From Knufia peltigerae (lineage: Eukaryota > Ascomycota > Eurotiomycetes > Chaetothyriales > Trichomeriaceae), in NCBI GenBank assembly GCA_030247855.1, contig JAPDRN010000189.1, positions 1 through 45,348 of the forward strand: 45,348 nt of DNA, in the 5' to 3' direction. The translations under genes were made by a program, and so were the position numbers. Below are positions 30,361-38,326 of the stretch, in pieces. The notes below the pieces were generated by a model that was not told the origin of the DNA, made no database searches, and saw only the letters and a program-made list of their open reading frames with translations. Within the stretch, counting starts at the first letter, position 1. Each line of letters starts with the position of its first letter.

Positions 30361-31689
30361 ATGTCTCCTGCCCTCCAGCCCCATCGCCAGACCCGCCAGA
30401 CCATCGTGCGCCTGCTCTCGAGCATGGCCAGCGCGAAGGAGATCAGCCAGTACCTCAAGCGCTTCTCGCAGCTGGACGCCAAGCGCTTCGCCGTGGTCAA
30501 GGTCGGCGGCGCAGTGCTGCGCGACGATCTCGACGCGCTGACCTCCTCGCTGTCGTTCCTGCAGGAAGTCGGCCTGACTCCGATCGTGCTGCACGGCGCC
30601 GGCCCGCAGCTGGATGCGGAACTGTCGGCCGCCGGCATTGAAAAGCAGACGGTCAACGGCCTGCGGGTGACCTCGCCGGAAGCGCTGGCGATCGTGCGCC
30701 GGGTGTTCCAGCAATCCAACCTGCGCCTGGTCGAAGCCCTGCAGCAGAACGGCGCGCGCGCCACGTCCATCACCGGTGGCGTGTTCGAGGCGGAGTACCT
30801 GGGCCTGGATACCTACGGCCTGGTCGGCGAGGTGAAGAAGGTCAACCTGGCACCGATTGAAGCCAGCCTGCGTGCGGGCTCGATCCCGGTCATCACCAGC
30901 CTGGGCGAGACCGCCGGTGGGCAGATCCTCAACGTCAATGCCGACTTCGCCGCCAACGAACTGGTGCAGGAACTGCAGCCATACAAGATCATCTTCCTGA
31001 CCGGTACCGGCGGCCTGCTGGACGAAGAGGGCAGCGTGATCGATTCGATCAACCTGTCCACCGAGTACGACCACCTGATCGCACAGCCGTGGATCCACGG
31101 TGGCATGAAGGTGAAGATCGAACAGATCAAGTCGCTGCTGGACCGGTTGCCGCTGGAATCGTCGGTATCGATCACCCGGCCCGCCGACCTGGCCAAGGAA
31201 CTGTTCACCCACAAGGGCTCGGGCACGCTGGTGCGCAAGGGCGAGAAAGTGCTGCGTGCAACCGCCTGGAGCGAGCTGGACCTGCCGCGCCTGAAGGGCC
31301 TGATCGAATCCAGTTTCGGCCGTACCCTGGTGGCGGACTATTTCGAGAAGACCACGCTGCTGCGCGCCTATGTCAGCGAGAACTACCGCACAGCGGTGAT
31401 CCTCACCGATGAGGCCGAGGGCGTGTACCTGGACAAGTTCGCCGTGCTCGACGACGCGCAGGGCGAAGGCCTTGGCCGCGCGGTCTGGAACGTGATGCGC
31501 GAAGAAACCCCACAGCTGTTCTGGCGCTCGCGCAACGGCAACCCGATCAATCATTTCTATTACGCCGAATCCGATGGCTGCTACAAGCAGGGCCATTGGA
31601 AGGTGTTCTGGTACGGCGCCGATGGCATCGACCGGATCAGGACCTATGTCGACCATTGCGCCGTGCGTGCACCGAGCCTGGAGGGCTGA
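30361..31689 (+). CDS. argAB: Bifunctional N-acetylglutamate synthase/kinase
   Basis: A 442-residue fusion. Residues about 45-285 are an amino-acid kinase (VVKVGGAVLRDD, VLHGAGPQLD, LNVNADFAANEL, FLTGTGGLLDEEG, HGGMKVKIEQ). Residues about 295-435 are a GNAT acetyltransferase with GEGLGRAVW as the acetyl-CoA loop. Such vertebrate-like fusions are known from Xanthomonas and relatives and supply the first two steps of arginine synthesis. The regulatory N-terminal extension is short. It lies 74 bp after argE', a gap holding a small hairpin at about 30298-30320. Confidence 0.95.
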   Translation: MSPALQPHRQTRQTIVRLLSSMASAKEISQYLKRFSQLDAKRFAVVKVGGAVLRDDLDALTSSLSFLQEVGLTPIVLHGAGPQLDAELSAAGIEKQTVNGLRVTSPEALAIVRRVFQQSNLRLVEALQQNGARATSITGGVFEAEYLGLDTYGLVGEVKKVNLAPIEASLRAGSIPVITSLGETAGGQILNVNADFAANELVQELQPYKIIFLTGTGGLLDEEGSVIDSINLSTEYDHLIAQPWIHGGMKVKIEQIKSLLDRLPLESSVSITRPADLAKELFTHKGSGTLVRKGEKVLRATAWSELDLPRLKGLIESSFGRTLVADYFEKTTLLRAYVSENYRTAVILTDEAEGVYLDKFAVLDDAQGEGLGRAVWNVMREETPQLFWRSRNGNPINHFYYAESDGCYKQGHWKVFWYGADGIDRIRTYVDHCAVRAPSLEG

Positions 31690-31694
31690 GCGCG

Positions 31695-32294
31695 ATGAAC
31701 CACGCAGACTGGACCAAGGTGCCTACACTGACCGGCACGCATGCGCGGCTGGAGCCGCTGCAGATGAGCCATATCGATGGCCTGCGCGGTGCGTTGGGCG
31801 ACGGTGCGCTGTCGCGGCTCTGGTACACCCAGGTGCCCGATGCGAAGACCATGACCGGTTATGTGCAGGCCGCGCTGCAGGCGCAGGCCGAGGGCAAGGT
31901 GCTGCCGTTCGTGGTATTCGATGCGAACGAGCAGATCGTCGGCACCACCCGCTACTACGATCTGCAGCCTGACGTACCGCGGCTGAGCATCGGCTACACC
32001 TGGTATGGCGAATCGGTGCAGCGCACCGGGGTCAACACCGAAACCAAGCTGATGCTGCTCAGTCATGCCTTCGAGCGGCTGGAATGCCTGAGCGTGGTGC
32101 TTGAAACCAGCTGGTTCAACTTCACCTCGCGCACCGCGATCGCGCGCCTGGGCGCCAAGCAGGATGGTGTGCTGCGCAATCACCGTCGCCATCCTGACGG
32201 CACACCGCGCGACACCGTCATCTTCTCCATCATCGACGCAGAATGGCAGGGCGTGAAACGCCACCTGCAGCACCGCCTCGACTCGCACGCATGA
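31695..32294 (+). CDS. GNAT family N-acetyltransferase
   Basis: A 199-residue Acetyltransf_3-type protein, similar to RimJ/RimL. Seen are LTGTHARLEPL at the start, VGTTRYYDL and SIGYTWYGESVQRTGVNTETKLMLL; the typical acetyl-CoA Q/RxxGxG/A loop is weak (VQRTGVNTETK). It starts 5 bp after argAB and ends 10 bp before argC, firmly inside the arginine operon. The substrate is unknown. A role in arginine metabolism is suggested only by position. Confidence 0.85.
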   Translation: MNHADWTKVPTLTGTHARLEPLQMSHIDGLRGALGDGALSRLWYTQVPDAKTMTGYVQAALQAQAEGKVLPFVVFDANEQIVGTTRYYDLQPDVPRLSIGYTWYGESVQRTGVNTETKLMLLSHAFERLECLSVVLETSWFNFTSRTAIARLGAKQDGVLRNHRRHPDGTPRDTVIFSIIDAEWQGVKRHLQHRLDSHA

Positions 32295-32304
32295 GCACGC
32301 ACGC

Positions 32305-33261
32305 ATGAGCACTTCCTCTTCGTTCACCGTCGGTATCGTCGGCGCCCGCGGCCATACCGGCGCTGAGCTGATCCGTCTGGTGGCAGCGCATCCGAACCTG
32401 CAGCTGGGCTTCGTGTCTTCGCGCGAACTGGCCGGGCAGCGCGTGTCCGACCACTATCCGCAATGGCAGGGTGAACTGCAGTTCGAGAATCTCGACGCTG
32501 ACGCCGTTGCCGCCAAGGGCGTGGATGCGGTGATCCTGGCCCTGCCCAACGGCCTGGCCGCACCGTTCGTAGCGGCGCTGGAGACGGCGAAGCCGGACAC
32601 GGTGATCGTTGACCTTTCGGCCGACTACCGTTTCGACAACAGCTGGTACTACGGCCTGCCCGAGCTCACCCGCAGCCGCTACCGCGGGCAGAAGCACATC
32701 AGCAACCCCGGCTGCTATGCCACCGCGATGCAGCTGGCGATCCATCCGCTGCTGGATCTGCTGGCCGGTCCACCGCAGTGCTTCGGCGTGTCCGGCTACT
32801 CCGGTGCGGGCACTTCGCCATCGGACAAGAACAACGTCGAGCTGCTGGCCGACAACCTGATGCCGTATTCGCTGACCAACCACGTGCACGAGCGCGAGGT
32901 ATCCGTGCAGCTGGGCGTGGCGGTCGAATTCATGCCGCACGTCGCGCCGCATTTCCGTGGCATCACCCTCACCGCCAACCTGTGGTTGAACCGCGTGCAG
33001 ACGCGGGAGCAGATCGTCGAGCGCTTCCAGCAGACCTATGCCGGTGAAGCACTCATCGAGGTCGTGGACGAGGCGCCGTGGGTGAGCCGCATCGCTGGCC
33101 GCCACGGTGCCCAGGTCGGCGGCTTCACGCTCGCCCCGGGCGGCAAGCGGGTGGTGGTGGTGGCGACCTTGGACAACCTGCTCAAGGGCGCGGCCACCCA
33201 GGCCATGCAGAACCTGAATCTTGCGCTGGGCATCGACGAACTGACGTCGATCCCGCACTGA
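32305..33261 (+). CDS. argC: N-acetyl-gamma-glutamyl-phosphate reductase
   Basis: A 318-residue NADPH-dependent reductase. The nucleotide-binding motif is VGIVGARGHTGAEL. The catalytic Cys137 is in NPGCYAT. SGYSGAG and NLLKGAATQAMQNLNLA are family signatures. Two tandem ATG options exist; 32305 is used. Third step of the linear acetylated pathway. Confidence 0.97.
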   Translation: MSTSSSFTVGIVGARGHTGAELIRLVAAHPNLQLGFVSSRELAGQRVSDHYPQWQGELQFENLDADAVAAKGVDAVILALPNGLAAPFVAALETAKPDTVIVDLSADYRFDNSWYYGLPELTRSRYRGQKHISNPGCYATAMQLAIHPLLDLLAGPPQCFGVSGYSGAGTSPSDKNNVELLADNLMPYSLTNHVHEREVSVQLGVAVEFMPHVAPHFRGITLTANLWLNRVQTREQIVERFQQTYAGEALIEVVDEAPWVSRIAGRHGAQVGGFTLAPGGKRVVVVATLDNLLKGAATQAMQNLNLALGIDELTSIPH

Positions 33262-33280
33262 AACCGTACAGGAGCTCCCC

Positions 33281-34576
33281 ATGGCAGACCTTCTTTGGCA
33301 GAAGCCCGGCGTCGCTGTCGATGCCCAGATCCAGACCTTCCTCGCCGGCGACGACGTGATCCTCGATCGCGAGTTCTTCCTGCATGACATTGCTGCCAGC
33401 GCCGCGCATGCGCAGGGCCTGCAGCACATCGGCATCCTCAGCGCCGACGAACTGGCCGGGTTGCTGCGCGAGCTGGAGGTGCTGGCGCAGGACTTCCGTG
33501 AAGGCCACTTCGTGCTGGATACGCAATATGAAGATGGCCATTCGGCGATCGAGGCACGGTTGACCGAGCGCCTTGGTGATGCTGGCCGCAAGATCCACAC
33601 CGGCCGCAGCCGCAACGACCAGATCCTGGTCGCCACCCGGTTGTGGTTGAAGGAGAAGCTGCAGCGCGTGGCGCAGGTCAGCGCCGAAGTGGCCAAGGTT
33701 GCACTTGACCGCGCGCAGGCCGAGCAGCATCTGCCGATTCCCGGTTACACCCACATCCAGCGTGCCGTGGTGTCCTCGGCCGGCATGTGGTGGGCCGGTT
33801 GGGCCGAAGCCTTCATCGACAACGCCGTGCGTGCCCGCGATACCCACGCACTGGTCGATGCCAATCCGCTTGGCACCGCCGCCGGTTACGGCGTGAATCT
33901 GCCGCTGGATCGCGAGCACACCACCGCCGCGCTCGGCTTTGCGCGCATGCAGATCTCGCCGATCTACGCACAGCTGTCGCGTGGCAAGTTCGAACTGGCT
34001 GCACTGGAAGCGCTTGGCGGCGCGACCCTGGACCTGCGCCGCATCGCCTGGGATCTCTCGCTGTTCACCAGCGCCGAATTCGGTTTCGTCGCGCTGCCGG
34101 CGCAGTACACCACCGGCAGTTCGATCATGCCCAACAAGCGCAATCCGGACGTGATCGAGCTGATGCGGGCGACCCATGCCAGCGTCGCCGCCGCACGTAC
34201 CGAGATCGAGCAGCTGCTGTCGCTGCCATCGGGCTACCACCGCGACCTGCAGTCGTCCAAGGGCGCCATTTTCCACGGCTTCGGCCGTGGCCTGGCCGCG
34301 CTGGAGCTGCTGCCGGCGCTGCTGGCCAACCTGGAATGGCGCGATGACAAGCTGCGTGCAGCGATCGATTCGGGCATGTACGCCACCGATGTCGCGGTGG
34401 AAGCTGCGGTGGCGGGCGTGCCGTTCCGCGAGGCCTACAAGGCCGCTGCCGCCGGTGCCGACAGCGCAGGGCAGGGGCGTACGCCGGAAGGCAGCCTGGC
34501 GGCGCGTGTATCACCGGGTTCGGCGTCGGACCTGCGCCTGGATGAACTGCGCGCGCGTTGGCAGGCGCTGTCCTGA
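33281..34576 (+). CDS. argH: Argininosuccinate lyase
   Basis: A 431-residue fumarase-superfamily enzyme that releases arginine and fumarate. Motifs include HTGRSRNDQ, GYTHIQRAVVSS and the signature GSSIMPNKRNPDV with the catalytic Ser loop. The C-terminus is shorter than in E. coli ArgH but all three signature regions are intact. It overlaps the next gene by one base (TGATG). Confidence 0.97.
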   Translation: MADLLWQKPGVAVDAQIQTFLAGDDVILDREFFLHDIAASAAHAQGLQHIGILSADELAGLLRELEVLAQDFREGHFVLDTQYEDGHSAIEARLTERLGDAGRKIHTGRSRNDQILVATRLWLKEKLQRVAQVSAEVAKVALDRAQAEQHLPIPGYTHIQRAVVSSAGMWWAGWAEAFIDNAVRARDTHALVDANPLGTAAGYGVNLPLDREHTTAALGFARMQISPIYAQLSRGKFELAALEALGGATLDLRRIAWDLSLFTSAEFGFVALPAQYTTGSSIMPNKRNPDVIELMRATHASVAAARTEIEQLLSLPSGYHRDLQSSKGAIFHGFGRGLAALELLPALLANLEWRDDKLRAAIDSGMYATDVAVEAAVAGVPFREAYKAAAAGADSAGQGRTPEGSLAARVSPGSASDLRLDELRARWQALS

Positions 34577-34839
34577 TGGCCGGCACTGTCTACCTGGTGC
34601 TGGCAATGCGCCTGCCGGGCTTCACCGACGCCGTGGTGCAACCGCACCGCGACTTCCTTGATGCGCTGCAGGCCGAGGGCAAGCTGCAGCTGACCGGCGG
34701 CTTTGCCGATGGCAGTGGTGGTGCCTATGTGCTGTGCAACGTCGACGGCCTTGCGCAGGCACAGGCCATCGTCGCCACCGATCCGCTGGTGACGATGCAG
34801 GCATCGGCGCTGAGCGTTCATGAATGGAATACCCGCTGA
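34576..34839 (+). CDS. YciI-like protein
   Basis: An 87-residue protein of the YciI (dimeric alpha-beta barrel) family. Conserved features are an N-terminal beta strand, HRDFLDALQAEGKLQLTGGF (with the family His and Gly-Gly), AQAIVATDPLV and a final strand VHEWN. Function of the family is uncertain; some members are hydrolases or enzyme-associated domains. The one-base overlap with argH and the 10-bp gap to proB place it in the operon. Confidence 0.85.
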   Translation: MAGTVYLVLAMRLPGFTDAVVQPHRDFLDALQAEGKLQLTGGFADGSGGAYVLCNVDGLAQAQAIVATDPLVTMQASALSVHEWNTR

Positions 34840-34849
34840 GGCGCCCCTG

Positions 34850-36007
34850 ATGACTGTCCACGCCGCCCACGTTGCATCGCCGTTCCCCGAACAAGCGCTG
34901 CCGTCGTGGCGGCGTGCCGTGCTCAAGGTCGGCAGCAGCCTGCTTGCCGCCGACGGTGGTGGCCTGTCGCCGCGTCATGCGCTGGGCCTGGCCCAGTTCG
35001 TTTCGGCCAACGTACTGGCTGGGCGCGAGGTCGTCATCGTTTCCTCCGGCGCGGTCGCTGCCGGCCGCGCGATCCTGCCCAGGGCCGATGAACCCGGTGC
35101 GGCGATGGCGGCGCGGCAGGCGTTGGCGGCCCTCGGCCAGGCGCAGCTGATCGGTCTGTGGCAGCGCTTCTTCGAGCGCCCGGTGGCGCAGGTGCTGCTG
35201 ACCCATGACGATCTGCGTAACCGCCGCCGCTATCTCAATGCGCGGGCAACCCTCAACGAGCTGCTGCGGCTGGGTGCGCTGCCGGTGGTCAACGAGAACG
35301 ACACTGTTTCGGTGGATGAGCTCAAGCTCGGTGACAACGACAACCTGGCCGCGACGGTGGCGGCGCTGGTCGATGCCGATGCACTGTTCATCGCCACCGA
35401 CATCGACGGTCTCTACAGTGCCGACCCGCGCACGCATGCCGATGCCCGGCCACTGCATGAAGTAGCCGAGTTGAACGATGCCGTGCTGGCGATGGCTGGC
35501 GGCGCCGGTTCGGTCGCCGGCACCGGCGGCATGCGCACCAAGCTGGAGGCCGCAGCCAAGGCCGGCCGTGTTGGCATCGAAACCTATCTGTTCAATGGCC
35601 GCAGCGGCGAGGTGGTGCGCGCGCTGGCGCAGGATCGCCTGTTCGGCACCCGCATCCATGCGGCGCGCAGCCGCGAGGCCGCCCGCAAGCACTGGCTGCG
35701 GCACGCACCACTGGGCGAAGGCGCGATCCTGATCGACGCCGGTGCAGCGCAGGCGATGCGCGAGAAGGGCGCCTCGCTGCTGCCCGGTGGCATCACCGGT
35801 GCCGACGGCGCGTTCCGGCGTGGTGACATGGTGCAGGTATGCTGGAACACCGACGCCGGCCGGGTCTGCGTGGCCCGCGGTGTCAGCCAGTACGCCGCCG
35901 ATGACGTGCGCCGCATTGCCGGTCGCCACAGCCGCGATATCCAGACCGTGCTCGGCTACAACTACGGCGGTACCGTCGTCCATCGCGACGATCTGGTGCT
36001 GCCATGA
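34850..36007 (+). CDS. proB: Glutamate 5-kinase
   Basis: A 385-residue kinase starting proline synthesis. AVLKVGSSLL is the amino-acid-kinase start; VSSGAVAAGR, NENDTVSV, GDNDNLAATV and GTGGMRTKLEAA follow. A PUA domain occupies about residues 290-385. ATG 34850 is used; an upstream ATG (34820) overlaps the yciI-like gene. It overlaps proA as ATGA (36004-36007). Confidence 0.96.
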   Translation: MTVHAAHVASPFPEQALPSWRRAVLKVGSSLLAADGGGLSPRHALGLAQFVSANVLAGREVVIVSSGAVAAGRAILPRADEPGAAMAARQALAALGQAQLIGLWQRFFERPVAQVLLTHDDLRNRRRYLNARATLNELLRLGALPVVNENDTVSVDELKLGDNDNLAATVAALVDADALFIATDIDGLYSADPRTHADARPLHEVAELNDAVLAMAGGAGSVAGTGGMRTKLEAAAKAGRVGIETYLFNGRSGEVVRALAQDRLFGTRIHAARSREAARKHWLRHAPLGEGAILIDAGAAQAMREKGASLLPGGITGADGAFRRGDMVQVCWNTDAGRVCVARGVSQYAADDVRRIAGRHSRDIQTVLGYNYGGTVVHRDDLVLP

Positions 36008-37275
36008 ACCCATTGCAGGATATGCCGATGAGTGAGATCGAATCGCAGGCCCGCGCCTGCCGTGACGCAGCCCAGGTGGTCGCTGGCCTCGACAGCGATG
36101 CCCGCAGGGCGCTGCTGCTGGCGATGGCGCAGGCGCTGGAGGTCAATGCCGGGCAGATTCTTGCGGGTAATGCGCGCGACCTGGCCGCCGCCCGCGACAA
36201 GGGCGTGGGCAGCGCGATGCTCGACCGCCTGGCACTCGATCCGGCGCGCCTGTTGGCGATGGCCGACGCCGTCCGTGAGGTGGCGGGCCTGCCGGACCCG
36301 GTCGGGCAGGTGACCCGCGACGACGTACGTCCGAACGGCATCCGCGTACAGAAGGTGCGCGTGCCGCTGGGGGTGATCGCGATGATCTACGAAGCGCGAC
36401 CGAACGTGACCGCCGAAGCCGCCGCGCTGTGCCTGAAAGCGGGCAATGGCGTGATTCTGCGTGGAGGCTCGGAGGCCATCCATTCCAACACCGCCATCGC
36501 CCAGGCGTTGGCCGGAGCATTGAAGGCCAATGGCGTTCCCCCTGCCGCTGTGACGGTGCTGACCGACCTGCGCCGCGAAGCCATGCTGGAACTGCTGCAG
36601 CTGCATGAACTGATCGACCTGGCCATCCCGCGCGGCGGCGAAGGCCTGATCCGATTCGTTGCAGAACACGCGCGGGTACCGGTGATCAAACACTACAAGG
36701 GTGTCTGCCACCTGTTCGTCGATGCCAGTGCCGATGCAGCGAAAGCGCTCGATCTGCTGGTGGACGGCAAGTGCAGTCGCCCCTCCGCGTGCAATTCACT
36801 GGAGACCCTGCTGGTGCACCGGGACAGTGCCGCAGACTTCCTGCCGCGCGCTGCGCAGGCGCTGGCCGAACGTGGTGTGCAGCTGCGTGCCGACGCGCGC
36901 GCGCAGCCGTTGCTGCCGGGGAGCATTGCGGCCAGTGAGGACGACTATGCCGCCGAGTTCCTTGACCTGGTACTGGCGGTCCGCGTGGTTGACGATCTTG
37001 ACGCAGCGATCGCGCACATCCGTACCTACACCTCCGACCACACCGAAGTGATCGCCACCGAAGACGCGGCCAGTGCCGAGCGTTTCGTCAGCGCATTGCG
37101 CTCGGCGGTGGTGATGGTCAACGCGTCTTCGCGTTTTTCCGATGGTGGCCAGCTTGGCCTCGGCAGCGAGATCGGCATCTCCACCACGCGCCTGCATGCC
37201 TATGGCCCGATGGGGCTGGAAGCGCTCACAGTCGAACGGTTCGTGGTGCGCGGCGAAGGCCAGGTCCGAAGGTAG
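36004..37275 (+). CDS. proA: Gamma-glutamyl phosphate reductase
   Basis: A 423-residue aldehyde-dehydrogenase-fold enzyme for the second step of proline synthesis. The catalytic Cys263 lies in SACNSLETLLVH. YEARPNVT, IHSNTAIA and NASSRFSDGGQLGLGSEIG are typical. ATG 36004 overlaps proB; an ATG 24 bp downstream is an alternative. The stop TAG is the TAG of the GTAG heading the repeat block downstream. Proline and arginine share glutamate as precursor, so co-transcription with arg genes is sensible. Confidence 0.96.
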   Translation: MNPLQDMPMSEIESQARACRDAAQVVAGLDSDARRALLLAMAQALEVNAGQILAGNARDLAAARDKGVGSAMLDRLALDPARLLAMADAVREVAGLPDPVGQVTRDDVRPNGIRVQKVRVPLGVIAMIYEARPNVTAEAAALCLKAGNGVILRGGSEAIHSNTAIAQALAGALKANGVPPAAVTVLTDLRREAMLELLQLHELIDLAIPRGGEGLIRFVAEHARVPVIKHYKGVCHLFVDASADAAKALDLLVDGKCSRPSACNSLETLLVHRDSAADFLPRAAQALAERGVQLRADARAQPLLPGSIAASEDDYAAEFLDLVLAVRVVDDLDAAIAHIRTYTSDHTEVIATEDAASAERFVSALRSAVVMVNASSRFSDGGQLGLGSEIGISTTRLHAYGPMGLEALTVERFVVRGEGQVRR

Positions 37276-37357
37276 ATTCACGGCCGGGCTGCGCCCGGCA
37301 CCCGCAGAGGCCACTGCGCAAGCAACGGCGACGGCAAAAGCCGGGTTCCTGTGGGAT

Positions 37358-37458
37358 GGCGGGTGGGTCCGGTTGCGGGGGACGCCGTAAATCCATCCAT
37401 GGAGGCTTGGGCGCGCCATCCATGGCGCTTACACCCCCGCAACCGGACCCACCCCGCC
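37358..37458 (+). repeat. Long palindromic element, family 1 copy E2
   Basis: Arms 37362-37381 and 37434-37453 are perfect 20-bp inverted repeats, extended outward with a one-base bulge to 37358 and 37458. The core starts ACGCCGTAAATCCATCC and has hairpins TCCAT/ATGGA and GCGCCAT/ATGGCGC. Confidence 0.88.
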
Positions 37459-37505
37459 TTCGACAGATTTCCGCGAGCTGTCGGAACGGCATTCTGTGCT
37501 GCTGT

Positions 37506-37620
37506 TGTAGGTGTCGACCTTGGTCGACACGTAGATCCACGCCATGCGTGGATGATCTTCGATGAATTATCGAAATATTCGATTCCGATGGAAATTCATC
37601 CACGCATGGCGTGGATCTAC
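37506..37620. repeat. Cluster of three SMAG units
   Basis: Units are GTAGGTGTCGACC/GGTCGACAC (37506-37529), GTAGATCCACGC (37530-37553), and an inverted GTAGATCCACGC (37597-37620). The last two are exact inverted copies around an AT-rich 43-bp spacer. The first belongs to a different subfamily and abuts the second. Confidence 0.85.
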
Positions 37621-37645
37621 CAGATTGCGGAAATCTGTCAGAGGT

Positions 37646-37741
37646 GGGGCGGTGTCGGATTGCGGGGTGTCCGCGGCATGGATGCCGCGGCCAAGCCTAC
37701 AAGGACGTACTTGCGGCGTCCCCGCAATCCGACACCGCCCC
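37646..37741 (-). repeat. Long palindromic element, family 1 copy E3
   Basis: Perfect 22-bp arms (37646-37667 and 37720-37741). Read on the minus strand, the core starts ACGCCGCAAGTACGTCC and has an extended hairpin CCGCGGCAT/ATGCCGCGG in place of GCGCCAT/ATGGCGC of E1 and E2. Confidence 0.88.
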
Positions 37742-37834
37742 GCCATCCCACGGAACCCAGCTTTTGCCCTTGCTTCGGCCGTTGCCGTTGCCGTTGCCTC
37801 TGCAGGTGCCGGGCGCAGCCCGGCCGAACCCCCC

Positions 37835-38326
37835 TTACTGCAACAGCTGCGCAGTCATGCCCAGCGGCCGCGCATGCTCATCCATGTGCAGGGTGATGGC
37901 CTTTGCATTGAACATCTGTTCGGCAAGCTGATCGCTGGCGCCCAGCGAATGGGCGATCTCCGCACGACTTGCGTCCTCGTGCGGGCCGCGCCGTTCCTTG
38001 CCGGCGAAGCGGTAGCGGTTGTACTCGGCCCAGGCGATCAGCAGCAGCGCACAGCACGCCAGGATCACCGGCAGGGCGATGATCACGAACGGGTCGAGAT
38101 GCTGCTTGCGCTCGTACAGTTGCAACCACGCCAGCTGCCCACCAAGCAACCAGGACACCAGCGTGACCAGTGGCGCCCACAGATAGAAGTAGAACCCCCA
38201 GAACGCCAGGGTCACAAACCCCCAGGCGGTGCGTTGCAGGCGGGGTTGCTTGCGCGGTTTCTGGATCAGGCGCGAGTCGAAGCGATTGGACGGTGTCCTG
38301 GCTGCCGTCTGGCGTTGTGCGTTCAT
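37835..38326 (-). CDS. pgaD: Poly-beta-1,6-GlcNAc biosynthesis protein PgaD
   Basis: A 163-residue small membrane protein with two spans (about residues 38-60 and 75-98). It forms the synthase complex with PgaC and is stabilised by c-di-GMP in E. coli. The sequence is poorly conserved; the assignment rests on topology, size and the 4-bp ATGA overlap with pgaC (38323-38326). Last gene of the operon. Confidence 0.85.
   Translation of the reverse strand: MNAQRQTAARTPSNRFDSRLIQKPRKQPRLQRTAWGFVTLAFWGFYFYLWAPLVTLVSWLLGGQLAWLQLYERKQHLDPFVIIALPVILACCALLLIAWAEYNRYRFAGKERRGPHEDASRAEIAHSLGASDQLAEQMFNAKAITLHMDEHARPLGMTAQLLQ

Larger units (their letters stand above)
37272..37826. repeat. Giant imperfect inverted repeat made of two family 1 units
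   Basis: Both halves have the same order, outside to inside: a GGCCGGGC/GCCCGG hairpin, CGGCAA-type hexamers, a GGGTTCC...GTGGGATGG segment, a long family 1 palindrome, GACAGATTTCCGC, then a SMAG. They face each other around 37575. The left outer edge supplies the proA stop. The 37276-37834 spacer contains no credible gene. Confidence 0.85.

Noticed and set aside
7759..37620. Possible CRISPR arrays among the repeated palindromes
   Set aside because: Repeats are single or paired with irregular gaps, palindromic, headed by GTAG, and have no unique spacers or cas genes: REP/SMAG, not CRISPR.
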